Source of the DNA: Rhizobium sp. 16-449-1b
GTDB lineage: Bacteria; Pseudomonadota; Alphaproteobacteria; Rhizobiales; Rhizobiaceae
Direction: 5' to 3'
Length of the DNA stretch: 64,000 nucleotides
Assembly (NCBI RefSeq): GCF_017741935.1
Contig: NZ_JAGHMH010000030.1
Location: 1 to 64,000, forward strand
The translations under genes and the position numbers were made by a program. Shown piece after piece: positions 50,908-59,703 of the stretch. The notes below the pieces were generated by a model. It was not told the DNA's origin. It was given only the letters and a program-made list of their open reading frames with translations, and did no database searches. Position 1 is the first letter of the stretch. Every line of letters begins with the position of its first letter.

Positions 50908-50976
50908 GTGGTGCTGAAACCGTTCTTTTCCGCTCTCATTGGTGGACTTCTCGCCATCGTCACAGCACCGTCATAA
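50908..50976 (+). CDS. Possible 22-aa hydrophobic small protein
   Basis: GTG 50908 opens a frame coding for VVLKPFFSALIGGLLAIVTA plus two residues, stopped by TAA. AAGGAG lies eight bases upstream, an ideal spacing. The peptide is one short membrane helix. It sits in the leader of the decarboxylase gene, 42 bp before its ATG. Too short to be sure. Confidence 0.35.
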   Translation: MVLKPFFSALIGGLLAIVTAPS

Positions 50977-51018
50977 AATCAGGCGACATCTTGCGTTCGA
51001 TTAATATTGGATGCTGGC

Positions 51019-53376
51019 ATGGATTATTTCAGACGCTTTAACTTCCTGTTCGCTACACCCTCTTTCGACAGCGAGGATCTGGAGGGCGTTCGTTACAACC
51101 AGATTATCCAGGAGATCGAGCGTTCCGGTTTCGAAGTGGTACGTGCCCGCAATCTGGATGACGCCGAGATCGTCGTTCAGACTGATGCCGCCATCGGCTG
51201 CATGATGGTCGATTGGGGCAAGAAGGGACTTGAGGGCAAAACCTCTCATCTCATAAACCTGATGCGCCGCCGCGGACTGGATTTCCCGATCATCCTGCTC
51301 ATCCGCGGCAAGCGTTTCGAAGATGTGCCCGTCGAGGTGCTCGACTTCATCGACGGCTATGTTTTCCTGTCAGAGGAAACACCGGCTTTCATCGCGAAAA
51401 ACCTCATCAGCCGTCTGAAGCAATACGCCGAAACGCTGAAGACGCCTTTCTTCGGTGCGCTCGTCGACTATGCCGAAGAAGGCAACCATCTCTGGACCTG
51501 TCCCGGCCACAATGGCGGCGTGTTCTACAGCCGCAGCCCGATCGGCCGCGTGTTCATGGAGCACCTCGGCGAAGCTGTTTTCCGCGACGACCTCGACAAT
51601 TCCGTGCTCGACCTTGGTGACCTCCTGACCCATGAGGGGCCGGCGCTGGCGGCGCAGAAGGAAGCGGCGAAAATCTTCGGCGCAGAGAAGACCTATTTCG
51701 TGCTGAACGGAACATCCACATCCAACAAGGTCGCGCTTTCCGCCCTTGTGACGGATGGCGACCTCGTGCTGTTCGACCGCAACAATCACAAGGCTGCCCA
51801 TCATGGCGCCCTGATGATATCCGGCGGCATTCCGATTTACCTCCCGACTGCACGCAATGCGCACGGTCTCATTGGCCCAATCGACTATGCGGCATTGGAC
51901 GAGACGGCGCTGCGCGAGCGCATTCGCACCAATCCCCTCGTCAAGGATGTTGATGCCTGGCAGAAACCGCGACCATTCCGCGTCGCCGTCGTCGAGCAAT
52001 GCACCTATGACGGCACGATCCACAATGCAGAGATGATCCTTAAGTCCATCGGTCACCTTTGCGACTACATCCTGTTCGACGAGGCCTGGGCCGGGTTCAT
52101 GAAATTCCACCCACTTTATGCTGGTCGTTTCGCCATGGGGCTTGCCGATCTCGGCCCCGATTCCCCCGGCATCATCGCCACCCAATCCACCCACAAGCAG
52201 CTTGCCAGCTTTTCGCAGGCGTCGCAGATCCACATGAAGGATCGCCATATCGAAGGGCAAAAGCGGCGCGTGGAGCATCGGCGTTTCAACGAAAGCTTCA
52301 TGCAGCACGCCTCGACCTCGCCCTTCTACCCCCTGTTCGCCTCGCTCGATGTCGGCGCGCAGATGATGAAAGGCCGTTCCGGCGAAGTCCTTTGGGACGA
52401 TACGATCCGCCTGGGGATCGAGCTCAGAAAGAAAATGCGCGCCGTGCGCCGGGAATTCGAGGACAAGGAGCCACGTGCGGAACGTCGATGGTTTTTTGAG
52501 CCATTCGTTCCTGATCGCGTCTCGATCCCGGATGTTGCAAGCCCCGGCGCCTCGCACGATGTGCCATGGGAGAGCATTGCCACCGACCAGCTGGCGACAA
52601 ACCCAGCTTTCTGGCACCTCACCCCTGGTGCATCCTGGCATGGTTTCAGCGGCATGGAGCAGGGGTTTGCCATGACGGACCCCAACAAGTTGACAGTGCT
52701 GACACCAGGCTTCGACCGCAAGACAGGTCTCTATTCCGAACACGGCATTCCTGCCCCGATCGTGGCACAATATCTTCGTGAGAACCGCATCGTTGCGGAG
52801 AAGAACGACCTCAACTCCTTGCTCTTCCTGCTGACACCAGGCGTCGAGGCAAGCAAGGCTGGCACCCTGATCAGCGGGCTCGTCGCCTTCAAGAAGCTGC
52901 ATGACGACAATGCCTTGCTGGAAGAGGTGATCCCGGAATTCTACCGCCGGCGTCCGGGCCGCTACGCCGGGGTGCGCCTGCGCGATCTTTGCGGCGATCT
53001 GCACCGCTTCTTCCGTGATGCTAATGTCAGCGCCCTCCAGGCGAAGCAGTTTTCCGCCGCCCACCTTCCGCCAATGGCCATGTCGCCGCACGACGCAGCA
53101 CGCAGCCTAGTGCGCAATGACGTCGAATACCTGCCGATCGACGAGATCGCCGGGCGCATTGCGACCACTCCGTTCGTGGTCTATCCGCCGGGGATCGCAA
53201 CGATCGTGCCAGGCGAACGCCTAACGGACGCGGCAAAGCCGATGATCGACTATCTGAAGATGTTCGAATCCTGCTTCAACACCTTCCCGGGGTTTGATGT
53301 CGAAATCCAAGGTGTCTATCGCGAGACCGATGCATCGGGCCGAGTGCGGCTCTACACCTATGTGGTCGCGGAATAA
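51019..53376 (+). CDS. Orn/Lys/Arg decarboxylase (PLP-dependent)
   Basis: This 785-aa enzyme has the full fold-type I layout of inducible bacterial basic amino acid decarboxylases: an N-terminal wing domain (residues 1-130), the PLP domain with TCPGHNGGVFYSRSPIG in part, GTSTSNKVALSAL, DEAWAGFMKFHP and the PLP lysine in STHKQLASFSQ near 395, and a C-terminal domain. It decarboxylates ornithine, lysine or arginine to the polyamine precursor; which one cannot be decided here. Start 51019 was preferred to a TTG at 51007. A GNAT gene follows after 21 bp. Confidence 0.9.
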   Translation: MDYFRRFNFLFATPSFDSEDLEGVRYNQIIQEIERSGFEVVRARNLDDAEIVVQTDAAIGCMMVDWGKKGLEGKTSHLINLMRRRGLDFPIILLIRGKRFEDVPVEVLDFIDGYVFLSEETPAFIAKNLISRLKQYAETLKTPFFGALVDYAEEGNHLWTCPGHNGGVFYSRSPIGRVFMEHLGEAVFRDDLDNSVLDLGDLLTHEGPALAAQKEAAKIFGAEKTYFVLNGTSTSNKVALSALVTDGDLVLFDRNNHKAAHHGALMISGGIPIYLPTARNAHGLIGPIDYAALDETALRERIRTNPLVKDVDAWQKPRPFRVAVVEQCTYDGTIHNAEMILKSIGHLCDYILFDEAWAGFMKFHPLYAGRFAMGLADLGPDSPGIIATQSTHKQLASFSQASQIHMKDRHIEGQKRRVEHRRFNESFMQHASTSPFYPLFASLDVGAQMMKGRSGEVLWDDTIRLGIELRKKMRAVRREFEDKEPRAERRWFFEPFVPDRVSIPDVASPGASHDVPWESIATDQLATNPAFWHLTPGASWHGFSGMEQGFAMTDPNKLTVLTPGFDRKTGLYSEHGIPAPIVAQYLRENRIVAEKNDLNSLLFLLTPGVEASKAGTLISGLVAFKKLHDDNALLEEVIPEFYRRRPGRYAGVRLRDLCGDLHRFFRDANVSALQAKQFSAAHLPPMAMSPHDAARSLVRNDVEYLPIDEIAGRIATTPFVVYPPGIATIVPGERLTDAAKPMIDYLKMFESCFNTFPGFDVEIQGVYRETDASGRVRLYTYVVAE

Positions 53377-53397
53377 TTGCGCACGCCAGGATCGATA

Positions 53398-53958
53398 ATG
53401 GAACAGGGCAACGAACTGACCATTCGCCCTTCACGGGACGCGGATGTGGAATCTATGCTGGCGATTTATCGCCGGCATATTCGCCGAGGGGTCGAAGAGG
53501 GCGTGGACGACAGCGATACGCCGGAGCCGGATGACTTGCGCGAGCGGCGCAAGAATCTGAAGAGCAGGCGCTTTCCGCATATCGTCGCGACCATCAACGG
53601 GACCGTGGTCGGCTATGCATATGTCGTGCTGTTTCGCAAACGCCCAGCCTATCGCTATACCGTCAAGCATTCGATATATGTGCATCACGACCATATCGGC
53701 AAGGGTGTCGGAAGCCAGCTCCTACGCGGTCTGATCGACGCCTGTGCTGCGGCAGGGTTCCGACAGATCATCGGTTACATCGACGCCGACAACGCGGCGT
53801 CGCTTGCCCTGCACGAAAGGTTCAATTTCGTGCGCGTCGGCCTATTGCCAGCCGTCGCATATCGCTACGGCCGCTGGGCCGACAGTGTCATGGTGCAGCG
53901 TTCGCTGGGGACCGGTTCGACCACATCCCCTCCCCCGCCGCCTTTATCAACTCGCTGA
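53398..53958 (+). CDS. GNAT-family N-acetyltransferase (PAT-like)
   Basis: This 186-aa protein has the GNAT fold: LTIRPSRDADVESMLAIYRRH at the start, VVGYAYVVLFRKRPAYRYTVKHSIYV in parts, the acetyl-CoA loop HHDHIGKGVGSQLLRGLI, and DADNAASLALHERFNF with FVRVGLLPAVAYRYGRW. The latter part is typical of the phosphinothricin acetyltransferase subfamily. It begins 21 bp after the decarboxylase stop and is probably co-transcribed, so its substrate may be an amine made there (inference). Confidence 0.83.
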   Translation: MEQGNELTIRPSRDADVESMLAIYRRHIRRGVEEGVDDSDTPEPDDLRERRKNLKSRRFPHIVATINGTVVGYAYVVLFRKRPAYRYTVKHSIYVHHDHIGKGVGSQLLRGLIDACAAAGFRQIIGYIDADNAASLALHERFNFVRVGLLPAVAYRYGRWADSVMVQRSLGTGSTTSPPPPPLSTR

Positions 53959-54166
53959 AGGCTTGCGAGCGGCTTGTTCCAAGGTGGCTGAACCGCCGAT
54001 CTGCTGGTGTTTGTGTTGATCTCAAGACTGTCGGGGACCGCCGCGTGATCTGGATAAGCCGCACGGCATGACGTAGCGGTCGGCTGATAGTTCAGCTCGC
54101 AGTTCAATCGCTTTAGGGCGGAAAGCCACCGCGACGTCCGGCGGTCGCGGCGGCCACATCCGCTTG

Positions 54167-54310
54167 CTACAAGAGGCGGATTGACATGCCTCCATCGACG
54201 ATCATCGGGCTGCCGGTCATGAATTGGGATCGGTCCGATAAAAGGAGAAGCGCGGCTTGCGCGATCTCCAGGGCGGACGCCATTCTTTTCATTGGATGGT
54301 TCGGTCTCTT
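54167..54310 (-). pseudogene. C-terminal fragment of a short-chain dehydrogenase
   Basis: The last 47 codons of this frame read RPNHPMKRMASALEIAQAAL then LLLSDRSQFMTGSPMIVDGG, the usual end of an SDR enzyme (region after the active site with the closing iVDGG). Everything upstream, including cofactor motif and catalytic Tyr-Lys, is missing; the frame runs into the promoter of the next gene. It is a truncated remnant, and the missing part is not in the flanking 1 kb. Confidence 0.6.
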
Positions 54311-54398
54311 GTTGAAGTGGCGAAGAAGCGCTAGGGGCGCGTAGGTTTCAGGGAGCCTCGCATCACGGCGACAACTAGATGCGACGCAAGGAGGACAC

Positions 54399-54950
54399 AT
54401 GAGTTCGATCTGTACACCCGAGGACGTCTATCACTTCTGGTTCGAGAAGTGCGGCCGCGACGACTGGTTCCGTGGCGCCACCGAGCTCGACGCTCAAATC
54501 AAGAATCAGTTCCGCGACACCCATCTTGCGCTCGCAGCTGGTCCGAGCCCCGAATGGCGGGAAACCGCCGCAAACCACCTCGCGCTGATTGTCGTGCTCG
54601 ATCAGTTTGCTCGCAACATTTACCGCGGAACAGCACTCGCATTCGCGACAGACGGTCTTGCCTTGGCCGAAGCCGAATTGGCGCTCAGGTCGGGCCACGA
54701 CAAGCTTGTCCCGCCGGAGCTCCGGGTTTTCTTCTACATGCCGTTCGAGCATGCGGAGGATATCGCCCATCAAGATCGCTCTGTTGCGCTGTTCACCGAA
54801 CTGGGCGATGACGAGTACCTTGACTATGCGATCCGCCACCGAGAGGTGATCAGGTCATACGGCCGCTTCCCGCATCGAAATCGGTCACTTGGCCGACAGT
54901 CGACGGTCGCCGAACTTGAATACTTGGCGCAGCCCGGAGCAGGATTCTGA
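54399..54950 (+). CDS. DUF924 family protein
   Basis: This 183-aa helical protein matches DUF924: VYHFWFEKCGRDDWFRGATELDAQIKNQF in parts, LALIVVLDQFARNIYRGTALAFATD near residue 66, and FFYMPFEHAEDIAHQDRSVALF near 112, with TPR-like packing. Function is unknown. AAGGAGG lies upstream of the ATG. The C-terminal 30 residues, after IRHREVIRSYGRFPHRN, end normally. Confidence 0.87.
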   Translation: MSSICTPEDVYHFWFEKCGRDDWFRGATELDAQIKNQFRDTHLALAAGPSPEWRETAANHLALIVVLDQFARNIYRGTALAFATDGLALAEAELALRSGHDKLVPPELRVFFYMPFEHAEDIAHQDRSVALFTELGDDEYLDYAIRHREVIRSYGRFPHRNRSLGRQSTVAELEYLAQPGAGF

Positions 54951-54978
54951 AATCTGGCCATCTCATTGGAAGGCGAAC

Positions 54979-55536
54979 ATGAGCCTGCCTGAGCTCGATG
55001 AAGCCGCTTGGATCGATCTCGAACTTGCAGGTACGGATCCGAACTCCGGCTTCCGCTATGTGAACCTGTGCACGGTCGATCCTGACGGACATCCGCAGGC
55101 TCGCCTGGTCGTCCTGCGGTCTGCGAATGGGCAAAAACGCACGATCGAGATTCACACGGATACTCGATCTGACAAATGGCGCGAGATCGGCGCCAATCCA
55201 TCGGTAACGCTGTTGGCGTTTGACCCAGCGCGCGGCCAGCAACTTCGGTTGCGTGGCACAGCGGAGCGCCATGGACCAGGGAGTCCGGTAGCAGCAGATG
55301 CGTGGGATCGCCTGTCGCCATGGACGCGGTCGACCTACGCCGGCGGCCCACCTACAGGTGAGAGGTCTGACGCAGCGAATGCTGGCGATGAAAGCGGAAA
55401 GGTTGTCTTCGGCGTCATCGTTTTCCGCGCTTCCGAACTCGATTGGTTTCAGCTAGAGCGCGGAGCCAATCGGCGAGCGCTGTTTTCCTACGGATCGCGT
55501 GGAGAACTCCGGGATGCCCGAGAGATCAATCCCTAA
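54979..55536 (+). CDS. Pyridoxamine-5'-phosphate-oxidase family protein
   Basis: This 185-aa protein has the FMN-binding split barrel: FRYVNLCTVDPDGHPQARLVVLR near residue 24 in parts, IEIHTDTRSDKWREI, and LLAFDPARGQQLRLRGTAE, with a C-terminal DWFQLERGANRRALFSY. It is shorter than PdxH (about 215 aa) and belongs to the PNPOx-like group that is often of unknown substrate. It begins 28 bp after the DUF924 gene and is likely in the same unit. Confidence 0.83.
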   Translation: MSLPELDEAAWIDLELAGTDPNSGFRYVNLCTVDPDGHPQARLVVLRSANGQKRTIEIHTDTRSDKWREIGANPSVTLLAFDPARGQQLRLRGTAERHGPGSPVAADAWDRLSPWTRSTYAGGPPTGERSDAANAGDESGKVVFGVIVFRASELDWFQLERGANRRALFSYGSRGELRDAREINP

Positions 55537-55604
55537 TTTTACTGGAGCGCCGCCCGGGACCGTCCGCCCTACCAATCGCTGTATCGCGGCTGAGGTGAAC
55601 ACGG

Positions 55605-55970
55605 GTGACGCGTTTTCCTCCAGGCTTCACGCTGATCATTGGGATCTCGGCGGATTGTGACAAAGCGCCGAACTTGATCTTGGTGGACCCGGGCTGTAGA
55701 GAAACCGCTCGAATAACGCATGGACTACAGACTTTGACTATACGCTACCTATGGACCCTCGACCGCGCTGGTCAGCAGTCCCGCAATGGCCTCGCGACTG
55801 AGAACGAACTGCTCGATTTACTCAATAAAGAAGCCCTGCCCTGTGTGATGCCCGCCGATTGGCTCCTGGCGACGATGCAAATCGATATGGAAGGGAGCGG
55901 GCTTTCGATCCACGAGTCCGTGCACAATCCCCAGGACACGTGGAAGCTCGAACTGAAACTGGCGGCGTAA
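55605..55970 (+). CDS. Hypothetical protein, 121 aa
   Basis: I do not recognise this protein. It is soluble and has a Leu/Asn-rich middle (NELLDLLNKEALPCVMPADW) and an end IHESVHNPQDTWKLELKLAA that looks like a real strand pair. It starts with GTG, the ribosome site is weak, and no motif is known. It may be a genuine small gene of the unit before the 76-aa protein that starts 34 bp later. Confidence 0.4.
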   Translation: MTRFPPGFTLIIGISADCDKAPNLILVDPGCRETARITHGLQTLTIRYLWTLDRAGQQSRNGLATENELLDLLNKEALPCVMPADWLLATMQIDMEGSGLSIHESVHNPQDTWKLELKLAA

Positions 55971-56004
55971 AGCCGAGGGCTGCACGGAAAGCCGGAGCAT
56001 GACA

Positions 56005-56235
56005 ATGAGTGAACAGACCGTAGAAGATGCAACGAAGCGGATCTATGAATCCCTTCAGGCCGACAATGTCGATATCGATGAGCGCATCGCAGAACTCAAG
56101 GCAGCGCTGACGCGTGCGAGCCAGAAAGAGGCCGTGTTCGATCCCACCAAGCTCGTGCAGGGTAATCGGGAGGGCCGGAAACGGATGAAGGCTTATTTTC
56201 GCCAGCGTGGGGTTACTGTTAGGTTCTCGGATTGA
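56005..56235 (+). CDS. Small conserved-looking protein, 76 aa
   Basis: This helical protein reads MSEQTVEDATKRIYESLQAD then IDERIAELKAALTRASQKEAV and ends in NREGRKRMKAYFRQRGVTVRF. The basic tail suggests nucleic-acid contact. GGAG lies seven bases before the ATG at 56005; a start at 55999 is the alternative. I recall no named family for it. Confidence 0.6.
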   Translation: MSEQTVEDATKRIYESLQADNVDIDERIAELKAALTRASQKEAVFDPTKLVQGNREGRKRMKAYFRQRGVTVRFSD

Positions 56236-56467
56236 TCCAAGCTCCTGGCGAATAGGAATATGCCAATCTGACGGCTTTTGCTGCCAGCTTTTCGCCATTG
56301 CATCAACCGGTTGCTGGTTTGATGAAACTGAAACGCGTGAGCGATGCGACTGGTGGCTGACGCTATCTGACTTAACTTTGTCCGGATTTGGTTGGCAACG
56401 GTGGAATACCCGCTCGCGCGGGTTATACCTGGTGCCGCGGCCGCAAACCAATTCAGGAGATGATGCA

Positions 56468-56842
56468 ATGTTCACCCACGTCATGATTGGCAGCAACGAC
56501 CTGGAGCGAGCGAGACGCTTTTACGACGCCACGTTTGCCGCACTGGGAGGCAAGCCCGGCGAGATGGATGCACGAGGCAGGCTGATCTACGCCCACGAGG
56601 GCGGTCGGCTGATGATCACGAAACCGATCGATGGCAATCCGGCAACTGCCGCGAACGGCGGGACCATCGGTATCGCCGCCCCGAGCCCAGATCATGTTCT
56701 GGGTTGGCATTCCGCGGGCACGGCGAACGGTGGCACAGCAATCGAGAGCCCGCCCTCGGAGCGTCCGAACGGGGCGTTCGTCGCATATCTCCGCGATCCT
56801 GATGGAAACAAACTGACCGCTCGGTCTCAGCCGACGAAGTAA
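56468..56842 (+). CDS. VOC-family protein
   Basis: This 124-aa protein has the glyoxalase/dioxygenase-like fold: MFTHVMIGSNDLERARRFYD at the start, GRLIYAHEGGRLMITKPIDG in the middle, and FVAYLRDPDGNKLTARSQ at the end. Metal ligands are not all in the usual positions, so the reaction is uncertain. AGGAG lies upstream of the ATG. It is convergent with the TauE/SafE gene. Confidence 0.82.
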   Translation: MFTHVMIGSNDLERARRFYDATFAALGGKPGEMDARGRLIYAHEGGRLMITKPIDGNPATAANGGTIGIAAPSPDHVLGWHSAGTANGGTAIESPPSERPNGAFVAYLRDPDGNKLTARSQPTK

Positions 56843-56909
56843 AATGGCATCATCAGGATGGGCGACCACTCTGCGCCCATCACCAATACCGGTCACTCCA
56901 GAGTTCGGA

Positions 56910-57659
56910 CTACCAGACGCCCCGCAACATCATCTCCGCCCCCAGAAGGGCAAGCGCAGTCAGGAAGCAGCGTTTGAACATGGCCGGCGTGACGGCACGC
57001 CTGATATATTGCCCTGCCCACATTCCAATCAAAGCCGGAACGACGGCGAGAGCGGAGAGTGTCATCCCGTCGAGATGAAACGCTCCTTGTATTGCCAGAC
57101 CGATTGCAAGGGCGACTGTTGAGACTGTAAAGGAAAGACCGAGTGCCTGGACGAGATCGTCCTTGTCGAAACCGAGCGCCTGCACGTACGGAACAGCTGG
57201 GATGACGAACACACCAGTTGCACCCGCGACGAAGCCGGTCGCTGTTCCGAGTATCGGCGAGAGCCAGCGTTCATGTCTCGGGGAAACATGGTAGGGCTTG
57301 GCGAACAACGTGTAGACGGCATACACAGTGAGCGACAGGCCCAGCAGGAACGTGCTCAAGCGGGTGTCCGCGCCCGTCAGCATGTAGGCACTGCTGAGTG
57401 TTCCGGCCACCACACCCGCCATCATTGTCCAGAGCCTGCGCACGATGCCGATGAAGCTTGGTCCCGCGAGCAGCTGCCAGACGTTCGTCACAAAGGACGG
57501 AATAATGAGCAACGAAGCTGCTGCGAGCGGTGACAAAAGACTGCCCAGTATTCCCATTGCCACGGTTGGGAGGCCCATGCCGGTCACCCCTTTAACCGCT
57601 CCGGCGGCAAAGAACGTTGCGAAGAGGGCGAACAGGGTCGAGGTCGATAGGTCGGTCAT
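56910..57659 (-). CDS. TauE/SafE-family sulfite/sulfonate exporter-like protein
   Basis: This 249-aa inner-membrane protein has about eight segments and the TauE/SafE signatures ALFATFFAAGAVKGVTGMGLP near residue 12 and LGTATGFVAGATGVFVIPAVPY near 138 in parts. The family exports sulfite or organic anions. It is divergent from a LysR gene with 98 bp between, so that regulator probably controls it. The start could also be the ATG at 57671. Confidence 0.85.
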   Translation of the reverse strand: MTDLSTSTLFALFATFFAAGAVKGVTGMGLPTVAMGILGSLLSPLAAASLLIIPSFVTNVWQLLAGPSFIGIVRRLWTMMAGVVAGTLSSAYMLTGADTRLSTFLLGLSLTVYAVYTLFAKPYHVSPRHERWLSPILGTATGFVAGATGVFVIPAVPYVQALGFDKDDLVQALGLSFTVSTVALAIGLAIQGAFHLDGMTLSALAVVPALIGMWAGQYIRRAVTPAMFKRCFLTALALLGAEMMLRGVW

Positions 57660-57712
57660 AACCTCTCTCATAGGTTATGCAGCTGCATGGACAATGCGGC
57701 ATTCCCGTATCA

Positions 57713-57735
57713 AGCCTTCGCCTAGACCGAAGGCT
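57713..57735. promoter_or_regulatory. LysR-type box between the TauE and LysR genes
   Basis: AGCCTTCG and CGAAGGCT (57713-57720 and 57728-57735) form a perfect inverted repeat with 8-bp arms around a 7-base spacer, containing the T-N11-A pattern TTCG-N7-CGAA. It lies 22 bp upstream of the LysR start and is the likely regulator site for both divergent genes. Confidence 0.55.
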
Positions 57736-57757
57736 AAATCGCTTGTAGCATCCCACG

Positions 57758-58639
57758 ATGCGCTTTGACTTCACCGACCTTCGTCTCTTTCTTGCCGTCG
57801 CGGATGCCGGCAGCATCACCCACGGCGCAGCCGATGTCGGTCTTTCTCTTGCTGCGGCCAGCGACCGTTTGCGAGAAATGGAGGCGAGCGGAAAGGTTCT
57901 CCTCTTGGAAAGAGGCCGCCGAGGTGTTGTGCTAACGGAAGCGGGCGAGGCACTTTCCCACCATGCCCGCGAAATACTCAACCAGGCCGCTTTGATGCGT
58001 GGGGAACTCAGCCTCTTTGCAAAGGGCATACGGGCGACCATTCGTATTGTTGCCAACACAGCGGCTATCGTTGAAACCCTTCCAACACGGCTGTCACCAT
58101 GGCTTGCGGCGCATTCTCAGGTCGACGTTGAGTTTCGCGAGCGGCAAAGCCATGAGATCGCACGCAGTGTCGCGGCAGGTTTTGCAGACATAGGCGTATT
58201 GTCGGACGCGGCCACCAACGAGGAACTCCTTCTCAAGCCCTTCGCCGTGAGTAAGCTTTCTGTGGTGTCGGCCCAGTCACATTGGCTCGCGACCGCAAAG
58301 GAAGTTCGGTTCGCGCAGATCGGTGAAGAGTATTTCGTCGGCTTGGAGCGCGGCGCACTGCAAGATCATATCGATGCGCAGGCGAACAGGCTTGCGATAA
58401 AGCTGCGATACCGGATCAGGCTGCGGACACTCGAAAGCATATGCTCAGCGGCAGGCGCTGGCGTTGGTATTGCCATCGTTCCAGAGACCGTCGCCAGAAG
58501 GTGCAAGCGCACATCAGGTCTCTCCGTAACGCCGCTGGCCGATACCTGGGCACGGCGGCATCTCTCGGTCTGCATCGCCGCGAGCCGCGATGTGCCGCCG
58601 ATTGTAAAAGACCTGTTTGACCATCTGGCGCGCGCATGA
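57758..58639 (+). CDS. LysR-family transcriptional regulator
   Basis: This 293-aa regulator has the winged helix (RFDFTDLRLFLAVADAGSITHG, VGLSLAAASDRLREMEASGK) and an effector domain from about residue 88 (ATIRIVANTAAIVETLP). It is divergent from a TauE/SafE exporter gene and has a good LysR operator in between. The ligand is unknown. Start at the first ATG after the intergenic region. Confidence 0.88.
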   Translation: MRFDFTDLRLFLAVADAGSITHGAADVGLSLAAASDRLREMEASGKVLLLERGRRGVVLTEAGEALSHHAREILNQAALMRGELSLFAKGIRATIRIVANTAAIVETLPTRLSPWLAAHSQVDVEFRERQSHEIARSVAAGFADIGVLSDAATNEELLLKPFAVSKLSVVSAQSHWLATAKEVRFAQIGEEYFVGLERGALQDHIDAQANRLAIKLRYRIRLRTLESICSAAGAGVGIAIVPETVARRCKRTSGLSVTPLADTWARRHLSVCIAASRDVPPIVKDLFDHLARA

Positions 58640-58798
58640 TCCACGGCAGGTAGGGGCCGAGGACCGACAAACCGTCATGCGTAAGGTTCGCCCTTTCCGT
58701 GCGCGTGTGTCAGAATGTCATCAAGACCACTTTAACAACCACCTCGCGCCACTACCTTCACGATATCGATCAACTACATGCGATGGCGGAGTCTGGCG

Positions 58799-59680
58799 AT
58801 GACCGAGTACAGTGCGGCGAAATCAGGATCGTTCAAGATCGGCGGAGACATGGAGGTGAACCGCTTGGGGTTTGGCGCCATGCGCGTGACCGGCCCCGGC
58901 ATTTGGGGACCTCCCGCAGATCATGGTGAAGCGATCCGAACGCTAAAGCGTCTCCCCTCGCTTGGTGTCAACTTCATCGACACTGCCGATTCATACGGGC
59001 CAGATGTTTCCGAATGGCTGGTTAAGGAAGCGCTTTACCCTTATAGTGATGGATCAATCGTCGCCACGAAGGGTGGCCTTACCCGGCACGGCCCGGATAT
59101 CTGGCTGCCTGTCGGGCGTCCCGAGTACCTAATTCAACAGGTACACAAGAGCCTTCGAAACCTGGGCGTTGAAAGGATTGATTTATGGCAACTGCACAGG
59201 ATCGATTCAAAGGTACCAGCCAAAGAGCAGTTTGACGCCATCAAGTCGCTCATCGACTCTGGCCTTATCCGCCATGCGGGGCTGAGCGAGGTGTCGGTGG
59301 CTGATATCGAGGCTGCATCGAAGGTCTTTAAGGTGGCCACGGTGCAGAACAGGTACAACTTGGTGGATCGCACGAGCGAGGATGTCCTCGACTATTGCGC
59401 GAAACACGGAATTGGCTTCATCCCGTGGTATCCACTGGCGGCCGGAGAACTGGCGAAGCCTGGATCTCTTCTGGACACGGTTGCAAAGCAACACAACGTA
59501 TCGCCAAGTCAGATCGCACTTGCATGGGTCTTGAAGCGTAGCCCGGTCATGCTACCGATCCCGGGCACCTCTAAAGTCAAACATCTGGAGGAGAACGTCC
59601 GCGCGGCGGACGTAACGCTGACCGACGATCAATTCAGGGCACTCGACGCCGAGGGCAAAAAAGCGTTCCAAGCGACTTAG
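58799..59680 (+). CDS. Aldo/keto reductase
   Basis: This 293-aa protein has the AKR barrel with NADPH-binding and catalytic motifs: GFGAMRVTGPGIWG, FIDTADSYGPDVSEW (catalytic Asp and Tyr near residues 60 and 65), VATKGGL (Lys near 88) and LHRIDSKVP with the catalytic His, and IPGTSKVKHLEENVRA at the cofactor end. It is soluble. GGAG precedes the ATG at 58799. The LysR gene upstream ends 160 bp before it; a link is possible but not shown. Confidence 0.88.
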   Translation: MTEYSAAKSGSFKIGGDMEVNRLGFGAMRVTGPGIWGPPADHGEAIRTLKRLPSLGVNFIDTADSYGPDVSEWLVKEALYPYSDGSIVATKGGLTRHGPDIWLPVGRPEYLIQQVHKSLRNLGVERIDLWQLHRIDSKVPAKEQFDAIKSLIDSGLIRHAGLSEVSVADIEAASKVFKVATVQNRYNLVDRTSEDVLDYCAKHGIGFIPWYPLAAGELAKPGSLLDTVAKQHNVSPSQIALAWVLKRSPVMLPIPGTSKVKHLEENVRAADVTLTDDQFRALDAEGKKAFQAT

Positions 59681-59703
59681 GCTCACGGTAAGAGGAAGGA
59701 CTG

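Noticed and set aside
51370..53091. Long minus-strand open frame (573 codons) antisense to the decarboxylase
   Set aside because: It mirrors a well-conserved PLP enzyme on the other strand and has no motif or ribosome site. It is a high-GC shadow.
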